Shown one piece after another: positions 8,865 to 16,900 of a stretch of 64,000 bases of DNA (positions are counted from its first letter, which is position 1; each line of letters starts with the position of its first letter). The position numbers and the translations under genes are program-made. Source of the stretch: DATFQE01 sp963733845 (GTDB lineage Bacteria; Actinomycetota; Thermoleophilia; Gaiellales; Gaiellaceae); assembly GCA_963733845.1 (NCBI GenBank), contig CAVTEM010000006.1, positions 154,792-218,791 of the forward strand, read 5' to 3'. The notes under the pieces were generated by a model. It searched no databases, had not been told where the DNA came from, and saw only the letters and a program-made list of their open reading frames with translations.

Positions 8865-10283
8865 TCAGCGTCGGCTGCGCGTGGCTGCCGTGATTGCCAG
8901 CGCGGAGCCTGCGGCGAAGAGGGCGCCGGCAAAGAGCAGTCCGATGCCGATCCAGAGGATCGAGTCCAGCTCGGCGCCGATGCTCAGCTCGGAGGAGACC
9001 CCGCGCGACGCGTCCTCGTTCATCACGACCACCCGCCAGTCCCCGTCGTCCGGGTCCCATTCGAGCGTCCGCTCGCCGGCACCCTCCGTCGACGCGACCC
9101 AGAACGTCTCGTCGCCCGGCGGGCCGGTTGGCGCGCCGCCCGACTGGCGCGAGTACTCCGGGTCGCCGTCGTTGTCGAGGTCGTCGACCTCGTCGCGCTC
9201 GACGCCTCCGACGTACTGCGTGACGTCGTCGGCCGGCCCGATCCCGACGAATACCGGGCGGTCGCTCTCGCTGCGGATCCGGACCGTGCCGAGGAACGTG
9301 TCGAGCGCCCACTCGGCGCCGTCGCCGTCGAGGTCGGCCTGCTCGGACACGATCGCGTACGTCGACGTCGAGAAGTCCTCCGTCGGGGACATGAGGAACC
9401 CGTCGTCGTCTCGTTGCGTCTGGTCGACGGCGACGAGCGCGCAGCCGCCGACGAGGAGCCCGAGCGCGAGCAGGCCCGCGATGGTGCCGACGACCACGAG
9501 CGCGATTCGTCCACCGGTCCAGCCTCTGCGGGCAGGAGGCTCGGCCGGCGCAGCCGGCTCGCCGGCGACGGGTACGGGCGCCTCCGCGACCGCGAAGGTC
9601 GGCTCCGCGAGCCCCTCCGCCTCGGTTGCTCCCTGGTCGAGCCGGAACGGCGGGTACTCGTCGCGCATGAGCAGCACGTAGGCGGCGACGCGCGCGACCC
9701 ACCGGTCGAGTCCGACGACGAAGTCGAAGATCCCGCCCGGGTACCGCGTGGTGAAGAGGAGCGCCACACCGGCGAAGAGCACGAGGATGCCGATCAGCCC
9801 GGTTTCGAAGCCGATGCCCCAGAACCAGTCGTCGACCTGGGCAGCCGCGTAGCTGCCGCCGCCCAGGAAGATCCCCGTGACGAGGTACTGCGGTATCGCG
9901 AGGAGCCACCACTTCACCAGCACGAGGCCGCGAGAGAGCCGCTCCGGGTAGGCGATCTCCAGGCGCGCCGGGTAGTCGGGCACGTCGTCGAGCGTGAACG
10001 GCGGATACCGATCGGTGCCCAGCGCGCCGTAGGAGTAGAACATGACCCGCCACGTCCAGCGGAGAACGCCGACGTTGAAGCCGAAGATGCCCTGCGGGTA
10101 GCGGCCGGTGAAAAGGATCGCGAAGAACGCGACGATCGTCAGCACGATCAGCGTCAGCCAGAGGAACGCAAGCACGATGTAGTGCGGGATCGCCAGCAGC
10201 CACTTCACGAGCCAGAGCCAGCGGCTCAGGCCGGTGTCCAGCTGTCCCTCGATGCGGACTGGATACGGCTGCGGTCCGTCCAC
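8865..10283 (-). CDS. DUF4389 membrane protein
   Basis: A 472-residue protein with two copies of the DUF4389 module: YPVRIEGQLDTGLSRWLWLV at the N-terminus and YPARLEIAYPERLSRGLVLV near residue 107. Each is followed by paired transmembrane helices and a RYP(Q/G)GIF(G/D)F motif. A further membrane helix lies after an Ala/Pro-rich linker, then an acidic extracellular domain (DLDGDGAEW, DDLDNDGDPEYS) and a last helix at the C-terminus. Function is unknown. The acidic DxDxDG-like stretches could bind calcium, but that is a guess. Confidence 0.85.
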   Translation of the reverse strand: MDGPQPYPVRIEGQLDTGLSRWLWLVKWLLAIPHYIVLAFLWLTLIVLTIVAFFAILFTGRYPQGIFGFNVGVLRWTWRVMFYSYGALGTDRYPPFTLDDVPDYPARLEIAYPERLSRGLVLVKWWLLAIPQYLVTGIFLGGGSYAAAQVDDWFWGIGFETGLIGILVLFAGVALLFTTRYPGGIFDFVVGLDRWVARVAAYVLLMRDEYPPFRLDQGATEAEGLAEPTFAVAEAPVPVAGEPAAPAEPPARRGWTGGRIALVVVGTIAGLLALGLLVGGCALVAVDQTQRDDDGFLMSPTEDFSTSTYAIVSEQADLDGDGAEWALDTFLGTVRIRSESDRPVFVGIGPADDVTQYVGGVERDEVDDLDNDGDPEYSRQSGGAPTGPPGDETFWVASTEGAGERTLEWDPDDGDWRVVVMNEDASRGVSSELSIGAELDSILWIGIGLLFAGALFAAGSALAITAATRSRR

Positions 10284-10351
10284 GCGCTGGCGCGAGCCTA
10301 GGGGATCAGGCAGCCCGATGCGATGCGTGCTCGTACGGTGGTGGGCCGGGA

Positions 10352-10371
10352 GCGGACGCGATCGCGTCCGC
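10352..10371 (-). terminator. Palindromic hairpin downstream of the mini-protein
   Basis: A perfect 20-bp palindrome (GCGGACGCGA and its complement) 22 bp past the stop of the minus-strand mini-protein gene. It probably ends that transcript. Confidence 0.45.
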
Positions 10372-10393
10372 TATGGGCCGTAGGTCTCGGGCG

Positions 10394-10459
10394 CTAGAGG
10401 AGCCAGATGAGCAGCAGGATGATGATGATCAGTGTGATGACGCCGCCGCCTATGTACAT
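10394..10459 (-). CDS. 21-residue hydrophobic mini-protein
   Basis: ATG at 10459, preceded by a good ribosome site (GGAAAGGAGA), encodes MYIGGGVITLIIIILLLIWL plus one Leu and a TAG. It is a single membrane helix with almost no soluble part. It lies about 100 bp downstream of a four-helix membrane protein on the same strand. A comparable peptide is at 34767-34847. Strong ribosome sites and clean hydrophobicity argue for real genes; function is unknown. Confidence 0.6.
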   Translation of the reverse strand: MYIGGGVITLIIIILLLIWLL

Positions 10460-10560
10460 GGGTGTCTCCTTTCCGGGGGATCGGGGTTCGAACTGAGTTA
10501 CCGAACCTCGGCCGCACGAAACCCCGGAACCGGCCGATGCCCTGCTCGAACCGTCGCCGA

Positions 10561-10980
10561 CTAGACCTCCAGCGCGGAAAGCAGGACGAGGACGACCGTC
10601 GTCACGGCGAGCAGCCCGTGCACTGCCACGACCGGGACCGGGAAGTGCTGCTCGGCGGGCTCTGCGGGCTCGGCCACCGCTCCTGCAGCGGCGCCCAGCT
10701 GGCGACGGCGCCACCAGATCGCGAACATCGTCCAGCCCAGGACCGCGACGACGAGGAGGAGCACGAACGCGATCCACGCGAGCGTGTCGTTGTCGTTGAA
10801 GACGTACACGATCCAGAGCACGAGGCCGAGCGCGGCCAACCCGAAGTGGCTGAGGATCAGCGCCGGCCGGATCCGCCCGCCCTCGCGCTGCTGCATGCCG
10901 CCGCGGCTGAACCAGATCGCCAGCAGGACGAAGCCTCCCGCGGCCGTGATCAGCCAGCTGATGAGTGCGGCCCATTCCAT
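10561..10980 (-). CDS. Four-helix membrane protein of unknown function
   Basis: A 139-residue protein starting at an ATG preceded by AAAGGAGG. Four transmembrane helices are visible (about 5-25, 43-63, 67-89 and 115-136), with an Ala/Glu-rich loop before the last. It resembles the small DUF2231-like or heme-less membrane proteins common in actinobacteria, but I cannot assign a family. It is divergent from the DUF2231 gene at 11097, so the two may share a regulatory region of about 115 bp. Confidence 0.65.
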   Translation of the reverse strand: MEWAALISWLITAAGGFVLLAIWFSRGGMQQREGGRIRPALILSHFGLAALGLVLWIVYVFNDNDTLAWIAFVLLLVVAVLGWTMFAIWWRRRQLGAAAGAVAEPAEPAEQHFPVPVVAVHGLLAVTTVVLVLLSALEV

Positions 10981-11096
10981 CTCGACGCCTCCTTTGTGGG
11001 CCTAGCGAAGCGGCGGATCTTAGGCGAGCGAGGTTCACGAGGCGGAGGTAAGGGAACCACCGTGACGGGCACTAACCAAGCGGCAGGAGGATTCGC

Positions 11097-11621
11097 ATGA
11101 AGATCGGCTATCTCCTCAAGGGCCTACCCGGCCACCCGCTGCACCCGCCGCTGACGGACGCGACGATCGGCGCCTACACGGTCGCGACCGCATTCGGACT
11201 CCTCAGCGTGCTCGGCGTCTCGGAGCACAACACGGCCACCGCATGGTGGCTCGCGCTCATCGTCGGTCTCGTCGTCACCGTTCCGACGGCGCTGACGGGG
11301 TTGATCGACTGGCTCTCGATCACCTGGGGCAGCCCGGTCTGGCGCACGGCGACGGTGCACATGTTCGCGATGCTCACCGCGACGGTCTTCTTCCTGCTCG
11401 CCGCGATCTTCGGGCACGGCGGCTACGTCGACGGCGAGGTCACGACCGGCTCGCTGCTGCTGACGCTCGTCGGCTTCGGCACGCTCACGCTCGGCGGCTG
11501 GCTGGGCGGCACGATCGTGTTCGTCCACGGGATGCGCGTCCTCAACCTCATCGAGGAGCCCGCGGCACGCGCGGCCGCGCCGGTGCCCACCCCCGAGAAG
11601 GAGGCGGCGGCCGCGGACTGA
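11097..11621 (+). CDS. DUF2231 family membrane protein
   Basis: A 174-residue protein with an AGGAGG ribosome site and the family signature LPGHPLHPPLTDATIGAYTV followed by four transmembrane helices. The DGxxTTGS/GWLGGTIVFVHGMRV region near the end is also typical of DUF2231 (predicted membrane protein, often near cytochromes or Rieske proteins). There is no redox partner next to it here. The C-terminal 20 residues are Ala/Glu-rich and cytoplasmic. Confidence 0.85.
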   Translation: MKIGYLLKGLPGHPLHPPLTDATIGAYTVATAFGLLSVLGVSEHNTATAWWLALIVGLVVTVPTALTGLIDWLSITWGSPVWRTATVHMFAMLTATVFFLLAAIFGHGGYVDGEVTTGSLLLTLVGFGTLTLGGWLGGTIVFVHGMRVLNLIEEPAARAAAPVPTPEKEAAAAD

Positions 11622-11796
11622 GGAGATAAGCCGGTCGCCTGGCCTCTCGACCGCCGCTCGGAAGCCGGCCCGCCTGCTCAGGAGTGGGCCGAGGACGACC
11701 TGCTGACGATGGTGGTCGACGAGAAGGGTCAGCGGAACGCGTGCTCGAGCCGGCCTTCGGTCGCCGTGAGTCGCACACCCGAGAGGATCTGCACGG

Positions 11797-12201
11797 TCAT
11801 GCGAGTCGCACCTTGACGCCCAGGACCTCCTCGAGCTCCACCCACGCGCGGTCTGCAGTCATCACAGGCAGGTCGAGTCGACGCCCGAGCGCAAGGCAGA
11901 TGCGATCGCCGAGGCCGAGTCCGTGTTCCTTCGTGGCGAGACGCATCTCGGCGATTGTGATCGCGTCCTGAGCTGTCACGGGTTCTACCTCGAGGAGGCC
12001 GCCAAGGATTCCCTTCTCTTCTAGATCGCGGGCGACTTCGCTGGGATCGCCGCCCCGTTCGGCGACCTTCGACAGAGCCTCGGCGAGGTTGCCGGAACTA
12101 ATCGCGCCCGAGCTCGCGAGCATCTGCTCCACCTCGGCCGCACCCTCCTCGTCGAGCAAGAGGGCAAGTAGGCCCGATGCGTCGAGCACGAAGGTGCTCA
12201 A
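11797..12201 (-). CDS. vapC: VapC-type PIN-domain ribonuclease toxin
   Basis: A 134-residue PIN domain with the acidic active-site residues in place: FVLDASGLLALL (Asp7), NLAEAL, GLGDRICLALG and TADRAW. It begins at TTG 12201, which overlaps the TGA of the upstream antitoxin (TTGA), so toxin translation is probably coupled to antitoxin translation. PIN toxins of this type cleave RNA, and the cognate antitoxin neutralises them and autorepresses the operon. All four acidic positions are intact, so it should be active. Confidence 0.9.
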   Translation of the reverse strand: MSTFVLDASGLLALLLDEEGAAEVEQMLASSGAISSGNLAEALSKVAERGGDPSEVARDLEEKGILGGLLEVEPVTAQDAITIAEMRLATKEHGLGLGDRICLALGRRLDLPVMTADRAWVELEEVLGVKVRLA

Positions 12202-12485
12202 CGCCCGGTGACGTGCCTATCAGCTCTGGCCTCCCGCTCGGCCTCTTCGCGGCGATCCTCGATCAGTTCCCTCGTAACGTCGACGCCGGGTGCGAGGTCG
12301 CGGAGCAGGCCACGCGCAGATCGTGCAACTTCCGCAGCTGTGCGCACCTCGAACATCTCGCCGTTCTCGTCGAGGTCCAGCGCGAGCAGGTCTCCTCGCT
12401 TCACGCCCATTGACCGGCGGACTTCCGCAGGGATGACAAGCCGGCCTCGCTCACCCAGGTGGACCGTGAAACGTCTGTGGGCCAT
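12198..12485 (-). CDS. vapB: VapB-type AbrB/MazE-fold antitoxin
   Basis: 95 residues from the ATG at 12485 (MAHRRFTVHLGERGRLVIPA). The N-terminal half is a SpoVT/AbrB swapped-hairpin DNA-binding domain (GERGRLVIPAEVRRSMGVKRGD). The C-terminal half is charged and helical and would wrap the toxin. The longer upstream frame is rejected because it runs through the repeat at 12527. It forms an intact two-gene module with vapC through a 4-bp overlap. Confidence 0.88.
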   Translation of the reverse strand: MAHRRFTVHLGERGRLVIPAEVRRSMGVKRGDLLALDLDENGEMFEVRTAAEVARSARGLLRDLAPGVDVTRELIEDRREEAEREARADRHVTGR

Positions 12486-12526
12486 GTAAAGAGTGTGCCA
12501 CATCAAGCGATGCTCCCGCAACAGGG

Positions 12527-12660
12527 CCGAAGTAGGCGACCGATGCCAACGGCCTTGTCGTTTTCCGCGTGAGCTAGTTGAACCGCCTGGGCCAGCTAGC
12601 CGGAGAGAGGCCGAGAGCCCGGCCACGGATGTGGCAATGCAAGACCTGACCCCGGTCTAG
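12527..12660. repeat. Repeat R1 (REP-like, about 130 bp)
   Basis: This stretch recurs at 13672-13800. The shared blocks are GGCGACCGATGCCAACGGCC, TTTCCGCGTGAGCTAGTTGA, an AGAGCCCGG block and a final ATGTGGCAATG(C/A)AAGRCCTGACCCCGGTC. The middle 25 bp differ. The terminal GTGGCAATGCAAGACCTGAC block resembles the ends of REP-type elements that accompany IS200-like (Y1) transposases in other bacteria; I recall this rather than having checked it. No transposase is encoded nearby. Confidence 0.7.
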
Positions 12661-12681
12661 CTCAGAACCTCGCCGAAGCTG

Positions 12682-12888
12682 TCAGGCCGAGCCAGTCGAC
12701 TGATCGACAGGTGCGTGACCGTTTTCGGCGTTCCCGCCGCTGCTTCGGCCGTCGGTCACCCTCGCCGGGAGTTCCGGGGCGGGGACGGCAGGCCAGACTC
12801 CCGCGAGCGCGACGGGATGGGCCCTCCACGCACGCTCGATCAGTGCTTCGGCGGGGTGGGGATGGTGGGTGCGGTGCGAGCGGTGCAT
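12682..12888 (-). CDS. Small ORF of the MHRSH type, copy 1
   Basis: 68 codons from an ATG preceded by CAGGAGGTCTCGCCC, an unusually strong ribosome site that is identical in copy 2. The product starts MHRSHRTHHPHPAEALIERA and continues PVALAGVWPAVPAPELPARV. The same protein pieces occur in copy 2 (27213-27548). A stop replaces the rest because of the internal deletion of this duplicate. It lies 53 bp downstream of the operator at 12942-12970. Function is unknown; no secreted gene follows here. Confidence 0.45.
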   Translation of the reverse strand: MHRSHRTHHPHPAEALIERAWRAHPVALAGVWPAVPAPELPARVTDGRSSGGNAENGHAPVDQSTGSA

Positions 12889-12941
12889 GGGCGAGACCTC
12901 CTGGTGCCTCGGGGTTTGCGTATAGGAAGCGAACCAGGAGC

Positions 12942-12970
12942 CGCTGACCATTCACGGACACCTCGCTGAC
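12942..12970 (-). promoter_or_regulatory. SARP-type operator A
   Basis: Minus-strand heptamers GTCAGCG (12970-12964), GTCCGTG (12959-12953) and GTCAGCG (12948-12942) at exactly 11-bp pitch. The hexamer TTCGCT starts 8 bp further on. This matches the known SARP layout of 4-bp-spaced heptamers with the -10 8 bp from the last one. It precedes the MHRSH ORF copy 1. Confidence 0.6.
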
Positions 12971-13024
12971 ATACACAGGACGAGCCGGCTGTCAGCGCAC
13001 GGACGCGCCGAGCGCGCCGAGGAG

Positions 13025-13087
13025 TCAGCGCGAGGGGGCTCGGCGCCCGCGGCGGCTCTGCCGGAGCGCGACCGCTTCCTCGGCAGC
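13025..13087 (-). pseudogene. C-terminal remnant of a second SARP regulator gene
   Basis: The minus strand reads AEEAVALRQS followed by diverged residues and a TGA at 13027-13025. AEEAVALRQS is identical to the C-terminus of the intact SARP gene at 27651. The upstream part is cut off exactly where a GTGGCAATGCAAGACC repeat begins (13089). This is a relic of a duplicated regulator gene. Confidence 0.65.
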
Positions 13088-13088
13088 G

Positions 13089-13112
13089 GTGGCAATGCAA
13101 GACCTGACCCCA
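13089..13112. repeat. REP-like end sequence, third copy
   Basis: GTGGCAATGCAAGACCTGAC plus CCC, the same as the terminal part of R1 at 12631 and close to R2 at 13775. It sits at the break point of the SARP gene remnant. Confidence 0.65.
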
Positions 13113-13171
13113 GACCACCCGGTCTAGGGCCGCGCATGCCTGGGCCTGGTGGCTGTGGCATTTCGCTCACA

Positions 13172-13615
13172 ATGGGCCTGCAGATGATGCTTCCCCTCAC
13201 CGGCGGTTGCAATTGCGGCGCAGTCCGGTACGAGGTCACCGAGCCGCTCGTCCGCGCGAGCTACTGCCACTGCAAGCGCTGTCAGCGGCGGAGCGGGACG
13301 GCCGCCTCCGCACAGGCGCACCCGGCGCCGGGTGCCTTCCGGATCGTCGCGGGAGAGGACGCGGTGCGAATGTGGAAGCCGCCCGACGGCGGCGAGAAAT
13401 GGTTCTGCGGCCGCTGCGGGTCCGCGATCTACGGCTCCAACCCGAGCCACCCCGAGTCGGTCGGCATCCGGCTGGGGACGTTCGACGACGACCCTGGCGT
13501 TCGTCCGACGGTGCGGCAGTTCGTCGCGTACGCCGCCCCCTGGGAGCCGATCCCCGAGGACGGTCTGCCCCGATTCGCCGAGAGCCGCCACGCCCCCGGC
13601 GCACGCCCTCTCTAG
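13172..13615 (+). CDS. GFA/CENP-V family zinc protein
   Basis: About 147 residues with the glutathione-dependent formaldehyde-activating (GFA) fold: GGCNCGAVRYEV, SYCHCKRCQRRSG and WFCGRCGSAIYG supply the paired Cys-x-Cys and CxxC zinc ligands. Family members bind glutathione adducts or have unknown roles, so the name does not prove formaldehyde chemistry. Several ATG codons (13136, 13172, 13184, 13187) are possible starts and none has a good ribosome site; conserved sequence begins at about 13190. The gene stands alone between repeats R1/13089 and R2 and may have travelled with them. Confidence 0.8.
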   Translation: MGLQMMLPLTGGCNCGAVRYEVTEPLVRASYCHCKRCQRRSGTAASAQAHPAPGAFRIVAGEDAVRMWKPPDGGEKWFCGRCGSAIYGSNPSHPESVGIRLGTFDDDPGVRPTVRQFVAYAAPWEPIPEDGLPRFAESRHAPGARPL

Positions 13616-13671
13616 ACTCGCGCGACCCGAGCCTAGGAGGCTGAGATGGGAGTGCCAGGCCCTGTTCGCCC

Positions 13672-13800
13672 GGAGTGGCCGAACTAGGCGACCGATGCCA
13701 ACGGCCTTGTCCCTTTCCGCGTGAGCTAGTTGAAGGGGCTACGCCCTACGCAAGAGCCCGGTTAGGCGGCGGATGTGGCAATGAAAGGCCTGACCCCGGT
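13672..13800. repeat. Repeat R2 (partner of R1)
   Basis: Direct-orientation partner of 12527-12660 with the same order of conserved blocks and ending in GTGGCAATGAAAGGCCTGAC. Between R2 and the terminator at 13925 I see only a 35-codon open stretch without support. Confidence 0.7.
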
Positions 13801-13924
13801 CCCGGCGATGCGCCGCGCGCACGTCGACAAGGAGGACGGCCGGCTGCCGACGACCGAGCAGGCATCGACGCTGCGCGCCGCCGCAACGCGCATCGGCGCC
13901 GTCATCGGCTGCTAGACGCGAAGA

Positions 13925-13962
13925 GGCTGCGGAGCGGGCGGGAAACCCGCCCCTCCGCAGCC
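13925..13962 (-). terminator. Strong intrinsic terminator
   Basis: Near-perfect inverted repeat: GGCTGCGGAG and GGGCGGG around an AAA loop, pairing with CCCGCCC and CTCCGCAGCC. It starts 8 bp after the stop of the giant secreted protein on the minus strand and has no U-run. Confidence 0.75.
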
Positions 13963-13969
13963 CGCGCGA

Positions 13970-16900
13970 TTAGGGTGCGACGCAGCTGGTGAATCCGGTT
14001 TGAGCGGCGAGTAGGGTCGTCCCGCCGACGCCGAAAGTCCCTGTCGTGCTCGTGTTGAGGGAGTTCACGAGGTTCTCCACCGTCGGGGTTCCCGTTGGCG
14101 ATGGCGACAGCCCTTCGATGCCGAAGGTGTTGACCGTCGGGTCGGGGCCCTGCTTGCGCAGGGCGATCCCCGGCGAGGTGGTGCCGGTACCGGTGTTCGT
14201 GCTACCGGCCGTCGTGTTGCCGCTGATCTCCAGGCAGAGCGTCGTATCGCCCTGCGCCGAACCGGAGCTCGCCTGGATCCCAGACCGCGCGGCATTGGCG
14301 ATCGGCGCCGCCACGGTGTTGTTCAGCACGCGCGCATTCATCGTGCTGCCCGAGTCGCGCACGATCGCGAAGATGCCTTGCCCGTCGGTGCCCATGACGT
14401 TGTTGCTCTGGATCAGTGTGCTGTGAGTGCCGGCCCCAAGGTCATTCGGGTCGTCGGTGCCGACGGCGATCCCTGCGCAGCCGACGGCGCTGTTCGCGTT
14501 GATGAAGTTGTTGTTGACGGTCGAGGTCATCGTGACCGGGCCGTCGACCTGCATCTCGATCGCGATGCAGTCGATGTTGCGCAGCCGGTTCGCGGCCGTC
14601 CCGTTGTTGGAGACGTTGAAGTTGCCCTGACCGCCGTTCCCAGAGACGCCACCGGTGAAGAACCGGTCAGGCTGGTTGCCGATGCCGGCGTTGCCGCCGT
14701 TCATGGAGTTGCCGGTGATCGCGATCACGTTCGTCGCGCTGCCGGCAGTGCCCGCGCTGCCCGTCGGACCGCCGGCGTTCGGGTTGCCGGCCCGCACCTG
14801 CACGCCGACGCCGGCGCGGAAGTCGGTGATCGTGTTGTTGGCGATCGTCGCCTTCGTGAGGTTGGCCGCCGACGCCGCCAGGCCGCTGCCGATAAGCGTG
14901 ATCGCGGAACCCGGCGTGGCGACGTCGCCGGTGTCCGAGAGCGCGTTGTTGGAGATGTTCGCGTCGCTGATCGTGCCGGCCCAGTTCTCGATGTCGACGC
15001 CCTCGGCCTCCGTCTGGCTGATCACGTTGTTGGTGATCGTGACCACCCCGGTCAGGTTCGGCGTCGAGGTGAGGCTGTCGTCGAAGGTGATGCTGTTCTC
15101 GTCCGACGCGTTGCCGGCGCCGGTGATCGTTCCGTCGGTGAAGCTGAAACCCGTCACCTGAGTGCCGTTGACGCCGCTGTCGCCCGTGTTCAGCAGCCGC
15201 ATGTTCCGGAACGACGGGCTGGTCGTGTTGGTCAGTGAGATACCGGAGCCGGTCGTGTTCTGGATCGTGCCGCCCGAGAAGTCGCCGCCCTGCGTCGTCG
15301 AGCCCGTGCCGGTCACGGTCAGGCCCGTCGAGCCAGTGCTGTTGAGCACGATCCCGCTCGCTGGCCCGCTTGCGGCCGTTCCGGCGGAGATGCTGCGGAA
15401 GGTGAGGCCGCTCGCGCCGATCGTGGTGTTGGCGACGTTGAGCGCCGTGCCCGTCGTGGTGGTGAGCGTGTTCGCCGAGCCGGTGACGTTGAACGTGCCG
15501 CCGCCGGTGGCGCTGAAGGCGCCGCTCGCGCCGGTGCTTGCCGTAACGCCGCCGGTGAAGTTGATCGTCGCGCCCGTGTTCGAGCTCAGGTTGATCCCGC
15601 CGCCGTTATCGGTGATCGCACCGCTGAACGCCGCAGTTCCGCCGGTGCGGTTGGTGACTTCGACCGAGCGACCGCTGCCGGTAGTCGCGATCGTGCCGCC
15701 GTAGCTGAAGCTGCCGGTGCCGGCGTTGATGTCGACGCCGCGCGTGGTGGCGCCGACGATCGAGCCGCTGGTTGCGGAGAACGTGCTGCCTCCCATCGCG
15801 TCGAGCAGGATCCCGTTCGCGGCGCCGTTGGTGGAGATGCTCGAGAACGAGTAGCTGCCGACGGCGTTGTTCAGGTTCACGGCCGTGCCCGTCGTCGTGG
15901 TTACGGACGTCTGCGAGACGTCGATGCCGCTGAGGCCGCCCGAGCCCGACAGCGCGGTTGCCGTGCTGGTCGAGAGCGCGAGCCCGCGCAGCAGCGCCGA
16001 GCTCGCCAGGGTGACGGTGCCCTGAACGGTGGCGGTGCCGGTCGCGATCGCCGGCCGCGCGATCGTGCCCGTCGGCGGCGTGATCCCGAACAGCAGGTCG
16101 AAGCTCGCGGGCCCGGTAGTGCCCTGCCCGACCAGCTTCTCGCTCGCGTTGAGCGTGATCCCGTTCGCGTACGTGCCCGAGTAGAGGAAGATCGAGTGGC
16201 TCGCCGCGTCGACCGTGTCGACCTTCGCGATCGTCTGGAACGGCGCCGCCAGCGTCCCCTTGCCGGTCGTGTCGTTGCCGCCCGTAGCCTGGACGAACCA
16301 GATCACCGCGCCGGAGATGTTCAGCGTGATCGTCTGCGGATCGCTGGTCGCGCCGGGGCCGGGGTTGCCGCTGTCGGTGATCGTGTAGTTGATCGTCAGC
16401 GAGCCGGTGGCGCCGCCCGGCGGGTCGACGTCGACGGTGCCGTTCGCGGCGTTGACGTTGCTGATCGTGCAGCCCGCGCAGGTGCCGCTGCCGACGGTGA
16501 CGCCCGCGAGCGTGAACGACGGGGTGTAGCCGGCGTCGCCGGAGTCAGGGTCAGTGGCGCCGTCGAGGAGACCGGTGAGGTTGCGCTGCATGTTCGTCTG
16601 CACGGTGAAGCTCTTCGCCGTGGCGACCGGCTTGTCGTTCACCGCGCTGACCGTGATGCCCACGGTGTCGGTGTCCGACTTCGCGCCGCCGGTGCCGGTG
16701 TTGCCCTGGTCGTTGGTCACGATCGTGAGCGTCTCGGTGCCGCGCGTGGAGTTCCAGTTCGACGTGCCCCTGTACGCGAGCCCGTTCAGCGCCGCGTTCA
16801 CCTGCGTGAGGGTGCCGGTGATCTGCGCGCTCGCCGTCCCCGAGCCGGTGATCGTGGCACCGGAGCCGCTGGCCGGCGTGATCGTCCCGTTCAGCGCGGA

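Larger units (their letters stand above)
12661..13088 (-). repeat. Truncated duplicate of the SARP-end/operator/small-ORF segment
   Basis: This segment aligns to 27217-27692: the last codons of a SARP gene, the triple-heptamer operator, the ribosome site and the start of the MHRSH small ORF all match. It lacks about 100 bp that are present at 27262-27363. Copies of GTGGCAATGCAAGACCTGAC sit at both borders in the same orientation (12631 and 13089), so the duplicate is enclosed by direct repeats. Confidence 0.75.

Noticed and set aside
10478..10510. GGGTTCGAACTG, similar to a tRNA T-loop
   Set aside because: No matching acceptor, D or anticodon arms around it; no convincing tRNA or rRNA gene was seen in the window.
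11622..11796. Coding-like plus-strand stretch (AEDDLLTMVVDEKGQR) between the DUF2231 gene and vapC
   Set aside because: Too short, no start, unknown family; cannot be distinguished from chance.
12921..12926. TATACG (minus strand) as the -10 of operator A
   Set aside because: The position is TGCACG in the otherwise similar operator D and not kept in B or C, whereas TYCNCT at 8 bp is kept in all four.
12991..12997. A lone GTCAGCG on the plus strand near operator A
   Set aside because: Single copy without an 11-bp partner; expected by chance.
13808..13915. A 35-codon plus-strand ORF (MRRAHVDKEDGRLPTTEQAS...)
   Set aside because: No ribosome site, no recognised family, lies next to a repeat; probably a fragment or chance.
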